Below, piece by piece: positions 45,632-57,400 of a stretch of DNA of 64,000 bases. The stretch's first letter is position 1. Each line of letters opens with the position of its first letter. This stretch comes from Platycnemis pennipes (taxonomy: Eukaryota; Arthropoda; Insecta; Odonata; Platycnemididae), in NCBI GenBank assembly GCA_933228895.1, contig OW121853.1, positions 79,840,645-79,904,644 on the forward strand, in the 5' to 3' direction. The position numbers were made by a program, and so were the translations under genes. The notes below the pieces were generated by a model. The model had not been told where the DNA came from and did not search any database. It worked only from the letters and a program-made list of their open reading frames with translations.

Positions 45632-46599
45632 ACATCTGAATAATTGTTATCAAAAAATATTCTTAATGTCTTGCGGTTCCAAGAATATGTATCTTCACTC
45701 CGACTATTTATTTTCATTCAGTAACACGAATTAAGGCATATACGGACAGTCAGTAGCTAATACACACGCAGAACGAAGTTTGATGGCAAATTTCCACAGT
45801 AATTGCCAAAGTAAGACGAATTTTTATACAAAAATAAAGCACCAGAAACATTCAAGGCTGACGGCTGATAATACTTGAATCCCTACACAGGTGACCTATC
45901 TAATGGAAAAAACCCTTTTGGTTGAATCATTTTAACGCGTGTGAGTTGGAATACGGAGAAAGATAATCTAAGGTACACTGCGTGATATACCAGAATTACT
46001 CCTCATAGCTCTTTATCTCATATAAATTTATATTTAATCCATGAAAATTAAAGTAATACTGAATGCTTTATAGGCCATAGGATTGATTATAAAGGGTGTA
46101 AGGTATATTCCATTATGACGCGGGCTTCATAACCGAAATTAATAGCGGCCGCCGTATCCAATTAGTCACAAATTTAGATACTAAAGATAACTTATCACTG
46201 GATTACTTATTGTTAAAGTATGACAACATACTATTTTGTGAAAAATATTGCAGTTAAATAAACATTTTAAGGTGTTAAGCTAATAATGTACAATGTACGC
46301 AATTTTTTCAACCATACTTTAGGATGTTGTTCCTTATATGCCATTCAAATTTATTCATCGTTACGATAAATAATACTAGTTATTCATTGAGAAAAATACA
46401 CCTATTATGAGTAAACAGGAAAATACCGCAATAATTTTACGAAATGTGGAATGCCTGCCATGTCACATATTCAACACCACCCAATTCGTCATCCAAAATC
46501 CCTTTCACCATCGAACGAACTTCAAAGGATTTAAGCTCCCTGTAAATGGCACGTTCAAAATGAATCGAAATAGTTGCAATAATTAAGGGACTAGGAGTT
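45632..46599. other. Unassigned AT-rich non-coding DNA
   Basis: Nothing recognised. Confidence 0.45.
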
Positions 46600-47540
46600 T
46601 TTTACCCCCAGGCATACTACCGGATAGTCGATCGTACGAAGCAACGACGGCGCTGAACTACCAAAACAGAAGAAGAGAGAGGCGCGATATTTCAGTTCAT
46701 CGACTCGTGCGCGCTTTCGCACATTGCTACGGGGGTGGGGGCAGGGGGATTGGGAAATTATGAGCTGTACCAGCCACCCCTATTGCTCCTCCCACTCCAC
46801 ACCACGCTGCCCACCGCATCTAGACGAGGGCGTAATCGAATATTGCCCCCAATCGACCGTTTAATTCGATTCCTTCAAACGACGTGGGGCTCACCATACG
46901 CGCAAGAGGGTAGAAGGAGGGGAAATATGTTGAAGTGGAAGGCGAGAAGGGGAAGAAAAAGGGAGAGAGGAGAGAAGAAAAAGGAAGGGAAGAATGAATT
47001 GGGGGCGAAGGGAAGTTTGGCGAGAAAAAAAGGTGTCCGGTCCGGGGATCCCGACCAGGATTAAAAAATAAAATGTCGACCCTGCTACGAAATCCTTTGC
47101 AGACGAGCTCCGTCCCCGAAAGGGAGTTGGGACCAAGGGATGAGTGGGTGGAGGGGAGGGGAGAGGGTATAAATCCCTTCCTCCGCGACCCTCCCGAAGT
47201 GAATCGGTGGTGATTGGTTTGGGGCAAGGAGAAGGGAATGCAAAGGGGCGTGGGTGGTCGAGAGAACTGGTGGAAGGGGGGTAGACTGGATTGGGGGTTG
47301 AAGAGGGAGGAAGGGAGGCGCTGACCGCAAGAGAGAATGTGCGGGAGTGACCGAACGAACCTTTCGATGTCCCTCGCAGAGCGGCGGCGGCCGAATACTC
47401 GCCTGGCGGTGTGGGGGCACAAGAGGGAGTGCGGAGAATGTGCGCGCGGTGAGTGACGGGAAGGCGGAAAGAGGGTTGATACGGCCGAGAGAGAAGGCGG
47501 ATCAAGAGGCGAAGGAGAGAGAGGAATGAACATCCCGCTC
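46600..47540. other. Largest polypurine GC-rich island
   Basis: A short C/T-rich stretch at 46760-46830 is followed by a long G/A-rich plus strand from 46900 to 47540. On the minus strand two frames of 237 and 220 residues overlap almost completely in different registers, both S/P/F/L/R-rich with repeated SPSP and LPP runs. Two long frames over the same DNA with equally skewed composition mean that stop codons are simply rare in this tract. No domain, signal peptide or splice structure was found. Confidence 0.55.
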
Positions 47541-48249
47541 TGCTAATTCGCAAACTGTGTCGGTGCCAAGGGTAATTTTGTTATTTTCAGTGGAAATCAA
47601 GGTGAATGCTCTTCTCCTCGTACATCTTCTTTGTAATCTAATTAATTTTCAGTTAACTTTCATTAAACGATAAATATGTCAGGACCTGATAAACTCTCAT
47701 GCGGATGTCGCCAAAGGAACAGCAAACGAGAAGAATGGCAGAGATCGTGAAGAAGACTCTGAATAAAATGTATGAGGCATATACCTAGTATGTGGAATAA
47801 AATAGATGAATCATGCTACATGGGTATGGGCTTCGACCGTCAGAAGTAGAAATCGAGTGAAGAGTTGAATAAAGCTAATTTTAGGAGAGATGACTGGTCA
47901 TGTTATGATTTTGAAATGATAAATACAAAAAAATCAATGCAGCTGCTTCTCTTGATTCTTCAAGGAACAACAAGAATTTTACCTTGCTCCCATATAACGA
48001 AATTTAAGATGAAGGGAATCTAAGTTGAGAGTTTATATTTACAGAGCACGAACGAGAAAATTACGGTTCAATAGTCAATTGTTTGATTCCAACATCACTA
48101 CGACAACAAGGTCCACCATACCAGGAATCAAATTAAGTAAATCATATCAGGGTGAGCAACCTGCTTATAGATTCAAGCAATGCCAGTACGAAAAAAATGC
48201 AGCAAACATATTTAAATGAGTGAAAATTCACCCATAAAAAACTGGTAAT
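47541..48249. other. Unassigned spacer
   Basis: AT-rich; no feature recognised. Confidence 0.4.
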
Positions 48250-48550
48250 TCGTGCATATAATATTTACCTCGGGGCTGAGCTTGAAGCCACCGTGTGCGT
48301 CCACCGGGTTGCAGATGGAGGGTCGACTTCTAGATATAGATGTTAGCTGCGAGGTAAACGAGTTTACTCGTCGAATAAGCAGTCGTGGACAAAAAGCGGC
48401 GGCACTCCGAGGTGGTATTGGTCTATCTTTGGGTAAGATAAGCATTTAAATGATACAGAAGCCTATGAAGATGCCATGACTTGGCGATGGGAGGTCGCAA
48501 ACAATTATGCTTCCTAGCACCCGGAGGAGAATGCAGCAGCTCTTCTTCAC

Positions 48551-49795
48551 ATGAGTGAAGGTGGAGACCACAGTGGTCGGTACAGCGACACTCATTTCAC
48601 TACAGGCGTGGTAACATTTACTTTAACGGCTGTGGTACTGCGATGTGGAAGGCAAGGGGAAACCACCACATTACACCACCACCACAACCACCACACACAC
48701 ACGTCGGAGCTACTCCACTCCTTTCTTTCTTATCAAGACGTGATGGAACACACTCAAGTAAAATATTCCGGAGGTAAAATAGTCCCCCATTCGGATCTCC
48801 GGGCGGGGACTACCCAAGAGAGTACATCAGTCAAGCGTGATAGACATTTTAGGGCAGGAACGTGGAACGTGCGATCACTCCGGTCCTGCGGAAGACTAGA
48901 GAACCTGAAGATGGAAGTGTGGAGAATGGGTCTCGACATTATAGGAATCAGTGAAACGAGATGGTCCGAAGAAGGAGACTTTTGGAGTGTAAGTTATAGA
49001 ATTATTCACACTGGATCAAAAAATGGTAACGCTAGAGTAGGCATAATGCTCAGGAAGAGTACAGGACTGCGCGTGAAGACCTTCCAGCAGTACAGTGAGA
49101 GGATTATAATGGTGAAGATTGAGACCAAGCCTACAATTACCATTGTGGTACAAGTTTATATGCCTACGTCGGACTAAGAAGATGAAGTGGAGGTCGTCTA
49201 TGAGGATATCACGGACGTAATAAAGCACGTTAAAGGAGAAGAAAACTTAATTATTTTAGGGGAGTGGAACGCTGTCGTTGGCGAAGGTAAAGATGGAAGA
49301 ATAACAGGAAAATATGGCTTGAGGAATCGAAATGAAATAGGAGAAAGACAAATAGAATTCTGCACATAACACAGGTTGGTGGTGGGAAACACATTGATTA
49401 AAAGCCACCAACGGAGAAGATATACCTGGAAAACTCCCGGAGACGGAAGAAGATTTGAAATTGACTACATTTTAGTGAAGCAGAGGTTCAGAAACCAGGT
49501 GAAGAACTGCAAAATTTACCCGAGTACAGATACCGACAGTGACCACAACTTAGTAATGATGAAATGCCACTTAAAATTCAAGAAATTGAAGAAATCAATG
49601 AAGAACGTATGGCAAGTAGAGAAACTAAGGGAACCTCAACAACAACTGGCCTTCCAGAAGGCAATGTAAAAGAAAATAGAAGAGGAGTTGAACGTGAAAT
49701 CAGTAGAAAAGAGATGGGGGAACATCAAAATCGGGCTACAGGAAGCAGCAAAAGAAGTTCTGGGGAGAAGAAAAGTTGTCAAGAAGAAGTCATAG
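48551..49795 (+). pseudogene. RTE endonuclease domain (degenerate)
   Basis: One frame holds the whole domain, broken by stops at 49175, 49367, 49667 and 49793. Motifs in order: TWNVRSL (from 48860), ISETRW with the catalytic Glu, RVGIML, VYMPTSD, ILGEWNAVVG, DYILVKQRF and TDSDHNLV with the catalytic Asp-His pair. In active enzymes of this family the fifth block reads GDxNA; here the Asp is Glu (codon 49262-49264), a further sign of decay. The intact enzyme nicks target DNA to start target-primed reverse transcription. The first 98 residues before HFRAGTWN, including a His-rich run, are not part of the domain, so 48551 is not a secure start. Confidence 0.85.
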
Positions 49796-49816
49796 ATTAC
49801 AGAAGAAGTCTTAGAA

Positions 49817-51207
49817 TTGATTGAAGAGAGAAGAAAATATACAAATGTGGAAACTAAAGAAGTTGCCTACAGGATGGTGAGAAATCACTTCAAGGAACGG
49901 GCTGCAAGGTGTAACAGCATCAGGGACAAGAATGGAGAACTCTCGCAGTATTCGAGAAAAGTAATCGAAGAGGAAAATGAAGTCGATAAGAATGAATTGG
50001 GAGCCCCAAACTTAAGATCAGAATTTGATACAGCTATAAGGGATATGAAGATAAATAAGGCTTCGGGAATAGATGATATTCCTGCCGAACTAATAAAAAA
50101 CGCCGGAGAGAAGACATTAACTAAGCTGTACAAAACCATATGCGATATGCACCATCATTCCTATTGCCAAAAAGTAGAGAGCTGAGAACTGTGAGCATTT
50201 TAGGACCATAAGCCTGGCGAAAAATGCCTCAAAGATATTGACCAGAGTCATCTATAGAAGAATAGAACGAAAAGCGGATGAGTTCATGGATGAGGATCAA
50301 TTCGGGTTCAGAAGAAACAAGGGCACAAAAGAAGCGATTTTGGCCTTCAGGCTACCTATTGAAAAGATAATAAAGAAGAATCTACCGAGGTTTGTTGCAT
50401 TTGTAGATTTGGAGAAAGTATTTGATAACGTGGATTGGAATATGATGCTAAAGATTCTGAAAGAAATTGGAGCATCATACAATGACCGAAGAGTTATCCA
50501 CAGCTTGTATAAAAACCAGGTGGCCATAATCAAATCCGGACCCAGCAGTACAGAAGCAAGCATAAAGAAAGGATTGAGGAAAGGATGCGCACTGTCTCCC
50601 GTATTATTCAATGTCTACATTGAGGAAAGCCATCCAAGAAGTCTAAGAAAAGTCTACGGGAGTCAATATCCACGGGGAGAAAACCAGCATGCTACGATTC
50701 GCCGATGACATAGCAGTCATGGCAGAAACAGAAGGAGATTTAAAGAAGACACTAGGAAATATGGAAATAACAATGAACAGATATCATCAGAAGATCAATA
50801 AAAAGAAAACTAAGGCATTGGTATGCAGTAGGAGAAAGGAAGCCAGGACCAATGTTAATCTAGGAAAAATCGAAGAGGTGGTGGAGTTCTGCTACCTGGG
50901 AAGCCGAGTAACCAGCGATGGACGAAGTAAAAGAGAAATTGCCAGTAGAATAACCCAAGCAAAAAGGGCATTTTACCAGAAGAAAATTCTGCTTACAACT
51001 GCAAATACAAGCGTTGAAGTGAGGAAACATTTCATTAAAACATACATCTGGAGCATTCTAGTATATGGAAGCGAAGCATGGACAATAACAGCAGCAGAGA
51101 AATCCAGGCTGGAAGCATTTGAAATGTGGTGCTGTGATGGAGGTTGGCCGATAGAAGAATCGAGTGGAGGGCCGCGTCAAACCAATCTTAGGATTGTTGA
51201 CCGATGA
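49817..51207 (+). pseudogene. RTE reverse transcriptase domain (frameshifted, internally deleted)
   Basis: Blocks in order across three frames: NKASGIDDIPAELIKN (about 50054), TIIPIAKK and CEHFRTISLAKNASKILT, DQFGFRRNKGT, VDLEKVFDNVDW with the first catalytic Asp (50406), GLRKGCALSPVLFN, MLRFADDIAVMAE with the FADD catalytic pair (50698-50709), then KKKTKALVC and CYLGSRVTSDG. A frameshift near 50145, a stop at 50175, an extra base near 50630 and a stop at 50644 break it. At about 51135 the frame jumps from FEMWC to the terminal GGWPIEESSGG, so the C-terminal IGHxxR and zinc-knuckle-like part is lost; that part survives in the fragments at 0.4, 3.6 and 26 kb. The intact enzyme would copy the element's RNA at the nicked target. 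Confidence 0.9.
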
Positions 51208-51217
51208 TGATGATAAT

Positions 51218-51699
51218 ATTTACGAACTGCTACATCAATTAACAGCGGTATATATACAATCGCAAATTAAAACATCAGAAACTGATATCTAGGGGAAATT
51301 GAAGAGCATTATTTGATTATACTGAATAAAATATGTAACTGGACACTCATCAAATCATACAAGGTTCCACGCAATCTAACCATATTTTTCCTCTCTCGAT
51401 GGATTTCAATTCAATTCATTACAAACTACGAGTTTTCGTCTCATACAAACATTTTTCAATTTGTCGGAGAAACCAAAAATGTTGCTCCATCAAACAGTAA
51501 TAAGGATGGCGGTCTCTCAGAAAACGTAATAGAAGAGAAGCGTAAGACGATGAATGCATGCATAAAAATGCCGCCTAATTTTTAAATATGGTTACCATTT
51601 TTTGTGAAAAATAGAGGAATAAATAAAACTCGAGAGTTAGAGAGAAACATATTCGAGGCCTTTTATGGATAGTAGCTGCTGAGATTCAAGTTCTAGTTT
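51218..51699. other. Unassigned spacer
   Basis: Flank of the LINE; a 90-residue frame (51313-51585) has no recognised domain. Confidence 0.4.
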
Positions 51700-51965
51700 A
51701 CTTTAAAAATCCCCGTTAGAAACGTAGATGGTGGCAGATTTTTTCAGTGAAATCCCGGTGCCTCCTTCAACGTTCCGTGGAGATCACTTCCATTTCAGTA
51801 CACCGTCCATAGGAATGGACGTAGATCCGTGGACCAATTGGTATCTTTCGTTAACAGCTGGCTAATGCCCTGGATTACTCACACGCTTGCTCCAATTATT
51901 TAGCAATCTCATCTATACCTCACCACTTAATGGTGGAAATAACATCTGGTAGTCACTACAATCTC
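51700..51965 (+). repeat. tRNA-derived SINE, copy E (head degraded)
   Basis: GGTGGCAGATTTTTTCAGTG corresponds to GCAGTGGCGGATTTTTCAGT of copy B. The body blocks CACCGTCCATAGGAATGGAC, CCGTGGACCAATTGGTATCT, GTTAACAGCTGGCTAATGCC and TTACTCACACGCTTGCTCC follow in order. The tRNA-like head is not convincing. Confidence 0.65.
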
Positions 51966-52999
51966 ACGAAGCGAAAAGGTCATAATGCTTCAATTCTAGT
52001 GCATGGAAATTAACATGGGAACACGTTTTTGCCATCATTTTCATTAGAAAACTTGTACATCCATTCATAGTGAAAAAGTGGGTCAAAATTATTCCAATTT
52101 TTTTCCGTGTTTCATTAGAGTACATTAAACATTTCGGTAAACAATTCAAATCACATCACTCACATCAATCAGAGGAAAATATATTTGCGGAGATTCTTAT
52201 ACTCTTGATTTCACGATAGCAGAGCATATCAACATTTCACGCATGAGATCCATGTAGAGATTCTGTTGATGCTGTTTAAGATACGGAGAGGATAAATAAT
52301 TCTGATAACTCACTTCTCCAATTAGTTGGAATCTTGCGAAAAATTATATAAACAGATGCCCAAGCAAATAGATAGGTTGTAAAATTATTTTTCCCTAAAA
52401 AATTCAAGGCCACAACAAAAAAAGACCGTAAAAATTACTCACCAAAACACGCATCTTCTTTAACCTTTCTTCTCCCTGAATCCTAACTTTATATTAAATT
52501 CCCGATCACCCGTCACCCATTTCCACAGCCCTAAACGACGGCCTGTAGGATAACATGCGAAGGGATAGCCAGTAAATGCTAGCTGCCAGTCAAAGTCATG
52601 CATGTGCTGTACGTACTGTATAAACAGCCAACTCTTTGTAAAATATTTACGGAATATTACTGGTCAGTCGAAAAACCGGTGTGACGGGCAATCACAAAAA
52701 CACCAATTTCGGGATAAATATACAGCTCGCTGAGAGTAAACGCAGAATAGGTTCCACTCCCCCAACCGGATCCTTTCTCTGACCTTCTCAGTCATCCCAG
52801 TGAAGGATTTGCGTCCCGCTGACTGCCCGTGCAAACGTTTTAATTAATTTTCACGCCATGAAATACGGCACGAATTAATAAAGCTTAAACAAAGATAATC
52901 CCACGACGTAGCGCCGGTAACATAGATTTTTAAGGTTTCCCGTAACTTATTCTGCATTCATAGGATCCGTTATGGATATTTTATGAGTAGTAAAACCTC
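51966..52999. other. Unassigned non-coding DNA
   Basis: Mixed composition; frames up to 61 residues, none recognised. Confidence 0.4.
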
Positions 53000-53320
53000 A
53001 AAACGGGATTCGGGTTGATTCTGTTGCTAAGTTATTGACCTCCTATCCCAAGGACCTGGTTTCATATCTCAAAAGTGAAAGTAGATTTATCTGTAGAAAA
53101 CCGGTCAGTACTTGAGTGCTGCTTGGAGATATTTCGCCAAGGGATATACTCTGCTCGTCGGCATACTACTCTACTCCGCCTGTTAAATCGTTGAACCCTT
53201 GCCGCACTTCCTTATTACGTGTCGGTGTTTTTCTCCACCCTCCTCTGAATAAATCCTTCCGCTTTCAAAATACTCACGTATCTTTAATAGACATATCTCC
53301 TCATATCCATATCAATAATA
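53000..53320 (+). repeat. tRNA-derived SINE, copy F
   Basis: A degraded head is followed by AAACCGGTCAGTACTTGAGT (compare AAACCGATCCCTACTTGAGT in copy B), CTCTGCTCGTCGGCATAC, then GTCGGTGTTTTTCTCCACCC. The 83-residue frame at 53116-53367 lies over the SINE body and is not a gene. Confidence 0.65.
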
Positions 53321-54390
53321 TCCTTAGTTATCGATTGACTCTCCTGATAACAACATCAAACTTCTAAAACGGAATGAATTTCAACCACTAACCTTTGCAA
53401 AGTACGCGAATAAGATGCTAAAAGTGAGTGCCTCATCTTTGAGAATCCCTTCAACGTCACTATCTACTGGCCACGCTCCGACGGAATAAAGTCTAATTAT
53501 GTATTTTTATTAGCACTATTTATGAATTTGAGGGGTCGAGTTTCACTAAAGTTATCAACACCCAAAACAGAGAAAGAATAATAGCCACGTTATTTTAATA
53601 TTTTCCCCGCAAAATGTTTACAGCGATTCTGGAGTTGACGAAGAATAAGATAATATTTTAAACATTTGAAACAATCTCGGAATTACTCACCAAAAGCGTT
53701 AGTAGTTGTTTTACAGATTACAACTAGTTCTGGTTGCGTTTCATTGAATTGCTTAAAATTTATTGCCTAAATAATGCAACTGATATTGGATACGATATTA
53801 TTGTGATAGTGTAAATTAATTGAAATCACATCATTTCAGGATGTGAGCCCATTTCCTAAGCTGATATCATGCTAAGAACATGCAGGTATTTTTCATTGAG
53901 AAGACACTTGGATATCGGTATAACATATTTTACATATGACATGTTGGAATGCCAACAGAACGTAACCGTTTAGTTACAACTGAGTTAATTAACCCATTAC
54001 TGTATCGGAGTTTATAATGTTATAAACTTGTACAAACACATACGATATAACTGTTCTTAAATCATAAATACAGACAAGCGTTACGAAATGAAATTTGTCT
54101 AAAATTTAAATGAAATCATTGGTATCAGATGTAATCAATAATGGATATCATCACGACCTATTTCTATTGACAGGGAAAAAATGAGGGCAGCACTCTGAGA
54201 TTCAAAGTTAATATCGATACTGTGAACCCGGTGCCATTACGAAATTCTTGTGCTGAAGTCTTTTTTATCCAGGAAGTCTACGGACATCACCCATAGCACC
54301 CTACTGGGAGACCAAAAAGTCCATGTTACCGAGCCATCTGATCCCTTAGGGGTTGACTCACCGGGGACTACTCGGTTATACAATACTCAG
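53321..54390. other. Unassigned AT-rich non-coding DNA
   Basis: No feature recognised. Confidence 0.45.
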
Positions 54391-54394
54391 ACCA

Positions 54395-54460
54395 TAAGCG
54401 GGACTCGAATCCTTATAATCGATGTTGTTAGGAGACCATGTTACAGCTCAGACCAACACG
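54395..54460 (-). repeat. tRNA-like head, probable SINE fragment
   Basis: On the minus strand TGGTCTGAGCTGTAACATGG (54436-54455) and GGATTCGAGTCCC (54400-54412) are at box A/box B spacing, with the sequence between them compatible with an anticodon arm. The flanks do not form an acceptor stem, and the SINE body of the other copies was not found next to it. Confidence 0.4.
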
Positions 54461-54469
54461 GGCTACAAC

Positions 54470-57400
54470 CAAGGACAATGGACATTATTTCCACTTCCTT
54501 ATTAAGTATCTAAGAGCGGTCTGTCAGAAATTCAGCCATTCTCGACGTATGTATAATCGATAAATTGAGAAACGCTTTTATAAAATCAGAAGGGCCTCCA
54601 GCAATTAAGCATGGTATGAAAAAGGGGAAATCATTTAAAATTTGGTATATATTTTCTGCAATTATGAGTGTAATGTGGTTCTTAAAAAAAAAGAATGGTA
54701 TCTGGTGAGAGCACTAAAATTTACATACAATTTATTCTCGACCCTAATGGCAGTACCTTAATCACGCGCGTATTATAATTGAATTTCCTTAAGGACTATG
54801 TCTTCAAAGTATAAACATTAACAACCAATTATTTAAGAAAAGTGATAAAAAAAAGGCTAATACTGAAAAGACTGAAAAGCACAGCAGAGTGGTGAAGAAT
54901 TTCAAGGTGATCGCTAAAAATCTGGCTAGGAAATAAAATGATAAAAGTCTTTACTTCTGTGTTTCCTTACTATTTGGAGAAACATAAACTAAATGATGTC
55001 AAATTTAATAAAAATCTAAAGAACAACTAGAATACTTGAATTTATGCAATGGCTTAAAATGCTATGGAAATACCCTTTCAAAAAACCTTGAGTGAATGCA
55101 AGATCCACAGACACACGTACATTAATAAATGAGCTGCGTTTCTTCGTCATAACCTTTTCGATGATACAGAGTGAATATAGTAGCCAAGGAAAAATGACTA
55201 AGCAAATAAAATATTCATGGGGATTATTCAGCTATTACACTTTGACTTAACAGTTTCCACGACATTTTGAAGCTCCTGTACTCCGTTTGCAGCCGTGACA
55301 AGGCTTTGCGGGAGATTGACGAATTCATCTATTATGTACGGACGTGCCTATTGCATGAAATTGTTGATTTCATTCAAAGCCTCTTTCTGAATCAATATTT
55401 CTACAAAATAATGGTAATGTTGTCAGCACAATTTTTTGTATTCAAAATTTGGAGATGGAACCGCAGTGCAAAAAATGCGAGTGCAATTGAATCCTTACAT
55501 TAATGGAATACTCAAGTATATACTCGTTGACAATACAGGAGTAGTAAAATAAAAATATTCCAATAATCTGTGAATAAGTATTTCAGAAATACGCTGTGAC
55601 ACAATTCTGTCGGAGACATCTTGAGGACTCCAATTTAGAGCGTCGCGTGAAAAACCCAAGAATGAAATGAGGCTCAGACTCAGATTAGACTGTTTCTTTG
55701 CAGCAAACCACAAAATTTACAACGTTATCAAAAATATGACGTACCTAATCTTCTTGAAGAAAGAAAGAAACATTTACACTCATCCTCAACTTCGAATGTA
55801 CACTAACCACCTCCGCAGAATCAAGAGAAAAAATGCTATTCATTTGTGGGATCCCTTACTCCTTCTTATCAAACTCTCTTCAGTAAGCTGTAACTGAATC
55901 ACGTAAACATTTTCTTTACGGGTGGTCATATTAAATTGTTATTCCACATGCTTTCCCTCTTCATCTCAATAGTCTCTCTTGTTTTAATCTATTTCTGTAG
56001 ACTGATTTCTAGAAATACATTAAAAGACAGATAAAAATTGAGCAACATACGAAACAAAGGAAATTATTCTACTTGCCATAAAATGCTTCATTAAACAACT
56101 TCAAAGGTTCAATGACAACCGAAGAAAAAAACAAGCAAATACAGAAAGCAAATAAAGAGCCAACAGGTAACCAACTACGTGACAAAGACAACTACAAAGA
56201 AAGATTCGTTGCAGTGCATTTAAGTCAACAAGTTTTTTTTCCTCTGCACATGGGATATTATAAGATTCTGAACACGCCGTATCACATCAAAGGAATCTTC
56301 TTTGCATTCTCTTCTGTATGCCTATCATAATGTATCTGACCATTTTTTTCCCTCATTGGCTGTGAAGATCATTACGGGTTAAGCCAGATAAACAAAATTT
56401 TGTCACAGCAGTTGTTTGGGCCGTTTGTAATAAGGTTAGCAAATTCTTCGACATTCTATGCCAGAAGTTTTTGATTTCTTCCTTTTCTGACCTCTTTTTT
56501 CACATAACAATGGAAGGCTTAACCTCCCGCAAGAATTCGTCAAATTGTCCACCCTTCCTCATGTTTTTGAATGTTTTCCTTCCCCTTTCCCTTTAGCATT
56601 TTATAAGGGGTTATATCTTTTTCCTCATCATTTATTCTTGATAGATTACTATAATTTTTTCAGTATTCTTCGAGCTCAAAAAAATGTTTCTCACTGTATT
56701 CTTAAGTCCTCTTATTCGTCTTCTCGTCCTTATAGGTTACCTTCTCTAAACTACATAGATATCTTTATCTCCAGTACCTACAATCAAAGCTTTCTGCAAC
56801 CACCTTTCTATCTTCCATCAAAAAATTTCAGAGAAATAAATGATCGAATGTTACATTAAATGCGCAACTTAATTTTTCAGAACGGTTACTCTAAAGAGGT
56901 CCTTTTTCATATTTGAAACATATGTAATTTGAAGGTCAAATGGAACTATATTGAAAAAGGAGAGGTCTCTGGCTGAGAAGTAGTGCTTGTGCACGTACAC
57001 TAAACATTCTACACGCATTTTTCACCTTGTCATCTTATTTTAATGACGAACGATCGATAGATAGATGACCAAGCATAAAAAAACAAACGTTACTCGGCAA
57101 AAAGTTGTTAATTAGTTAGGCTGTAAAATGCTGAGTGCATTTGCGTCGTTGAGGCAGAATGAAAAATTGTGAATGAGTAGTCATGCTTAATTTGTATATT
57201 AGAGACTGAGGAAGAGATAAGAGAAACCGGGCGCCGAACATTACCATATTTAACTCATGACTTGGCGTTCATTATTTAAGAACACACCGAAAGAAATCTT
57301 CACCTGCGCAGAATTGAACTAAATTTAATTTTTTTACGTTCTATTGCGTTAACGCGGCGGTGAGATATCAAACTTAGGTAATTTATTATTGAATATTGAA

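Larger units (their letters stand above)
48250..51217 (+). mobile_element. RTE-clade LINE retrotransposon, near full length, inactive
   Basis: An apurinic-type endonuclease followed by a reverse transcriptase in one reading direction, then a (GAT)n-type 3' tail (about 51203-51217), is the RTE/BovB layout; short 3' microsatellite tails are typical of that clade. With the roughly 0.3 kb lost near 51135, the element would be about 3.2 kb, as usual for RTE. The 5' part (48250-48540) has no domain and may be the 5' UTR; the true 5' end is uncertain. Inactivating lesions: stops at 49175, 49367, 49667, 49793, 50175 and 50644, a frameshift near 50145, a one-base insertion near 50630 and the deletion near 51135. 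The copy cannot make protein, but its order of domains is complete. Confidence 0.9.

Noticed and set aside
46820..47553. Minus-strand frames of 237 and 220 residues
   Set aside because: They overlap almost fully in different registers within a polypurine tract. Composition is skewed and there is no domain, so the length only reflects scarcity of stop codons.
57215..57250. CTGAGGA followed by GAAACCGG on the plus strand, hammerhead-like
   Set aside because: The intervening bases cannot form a stem II, so the match is probably chance.
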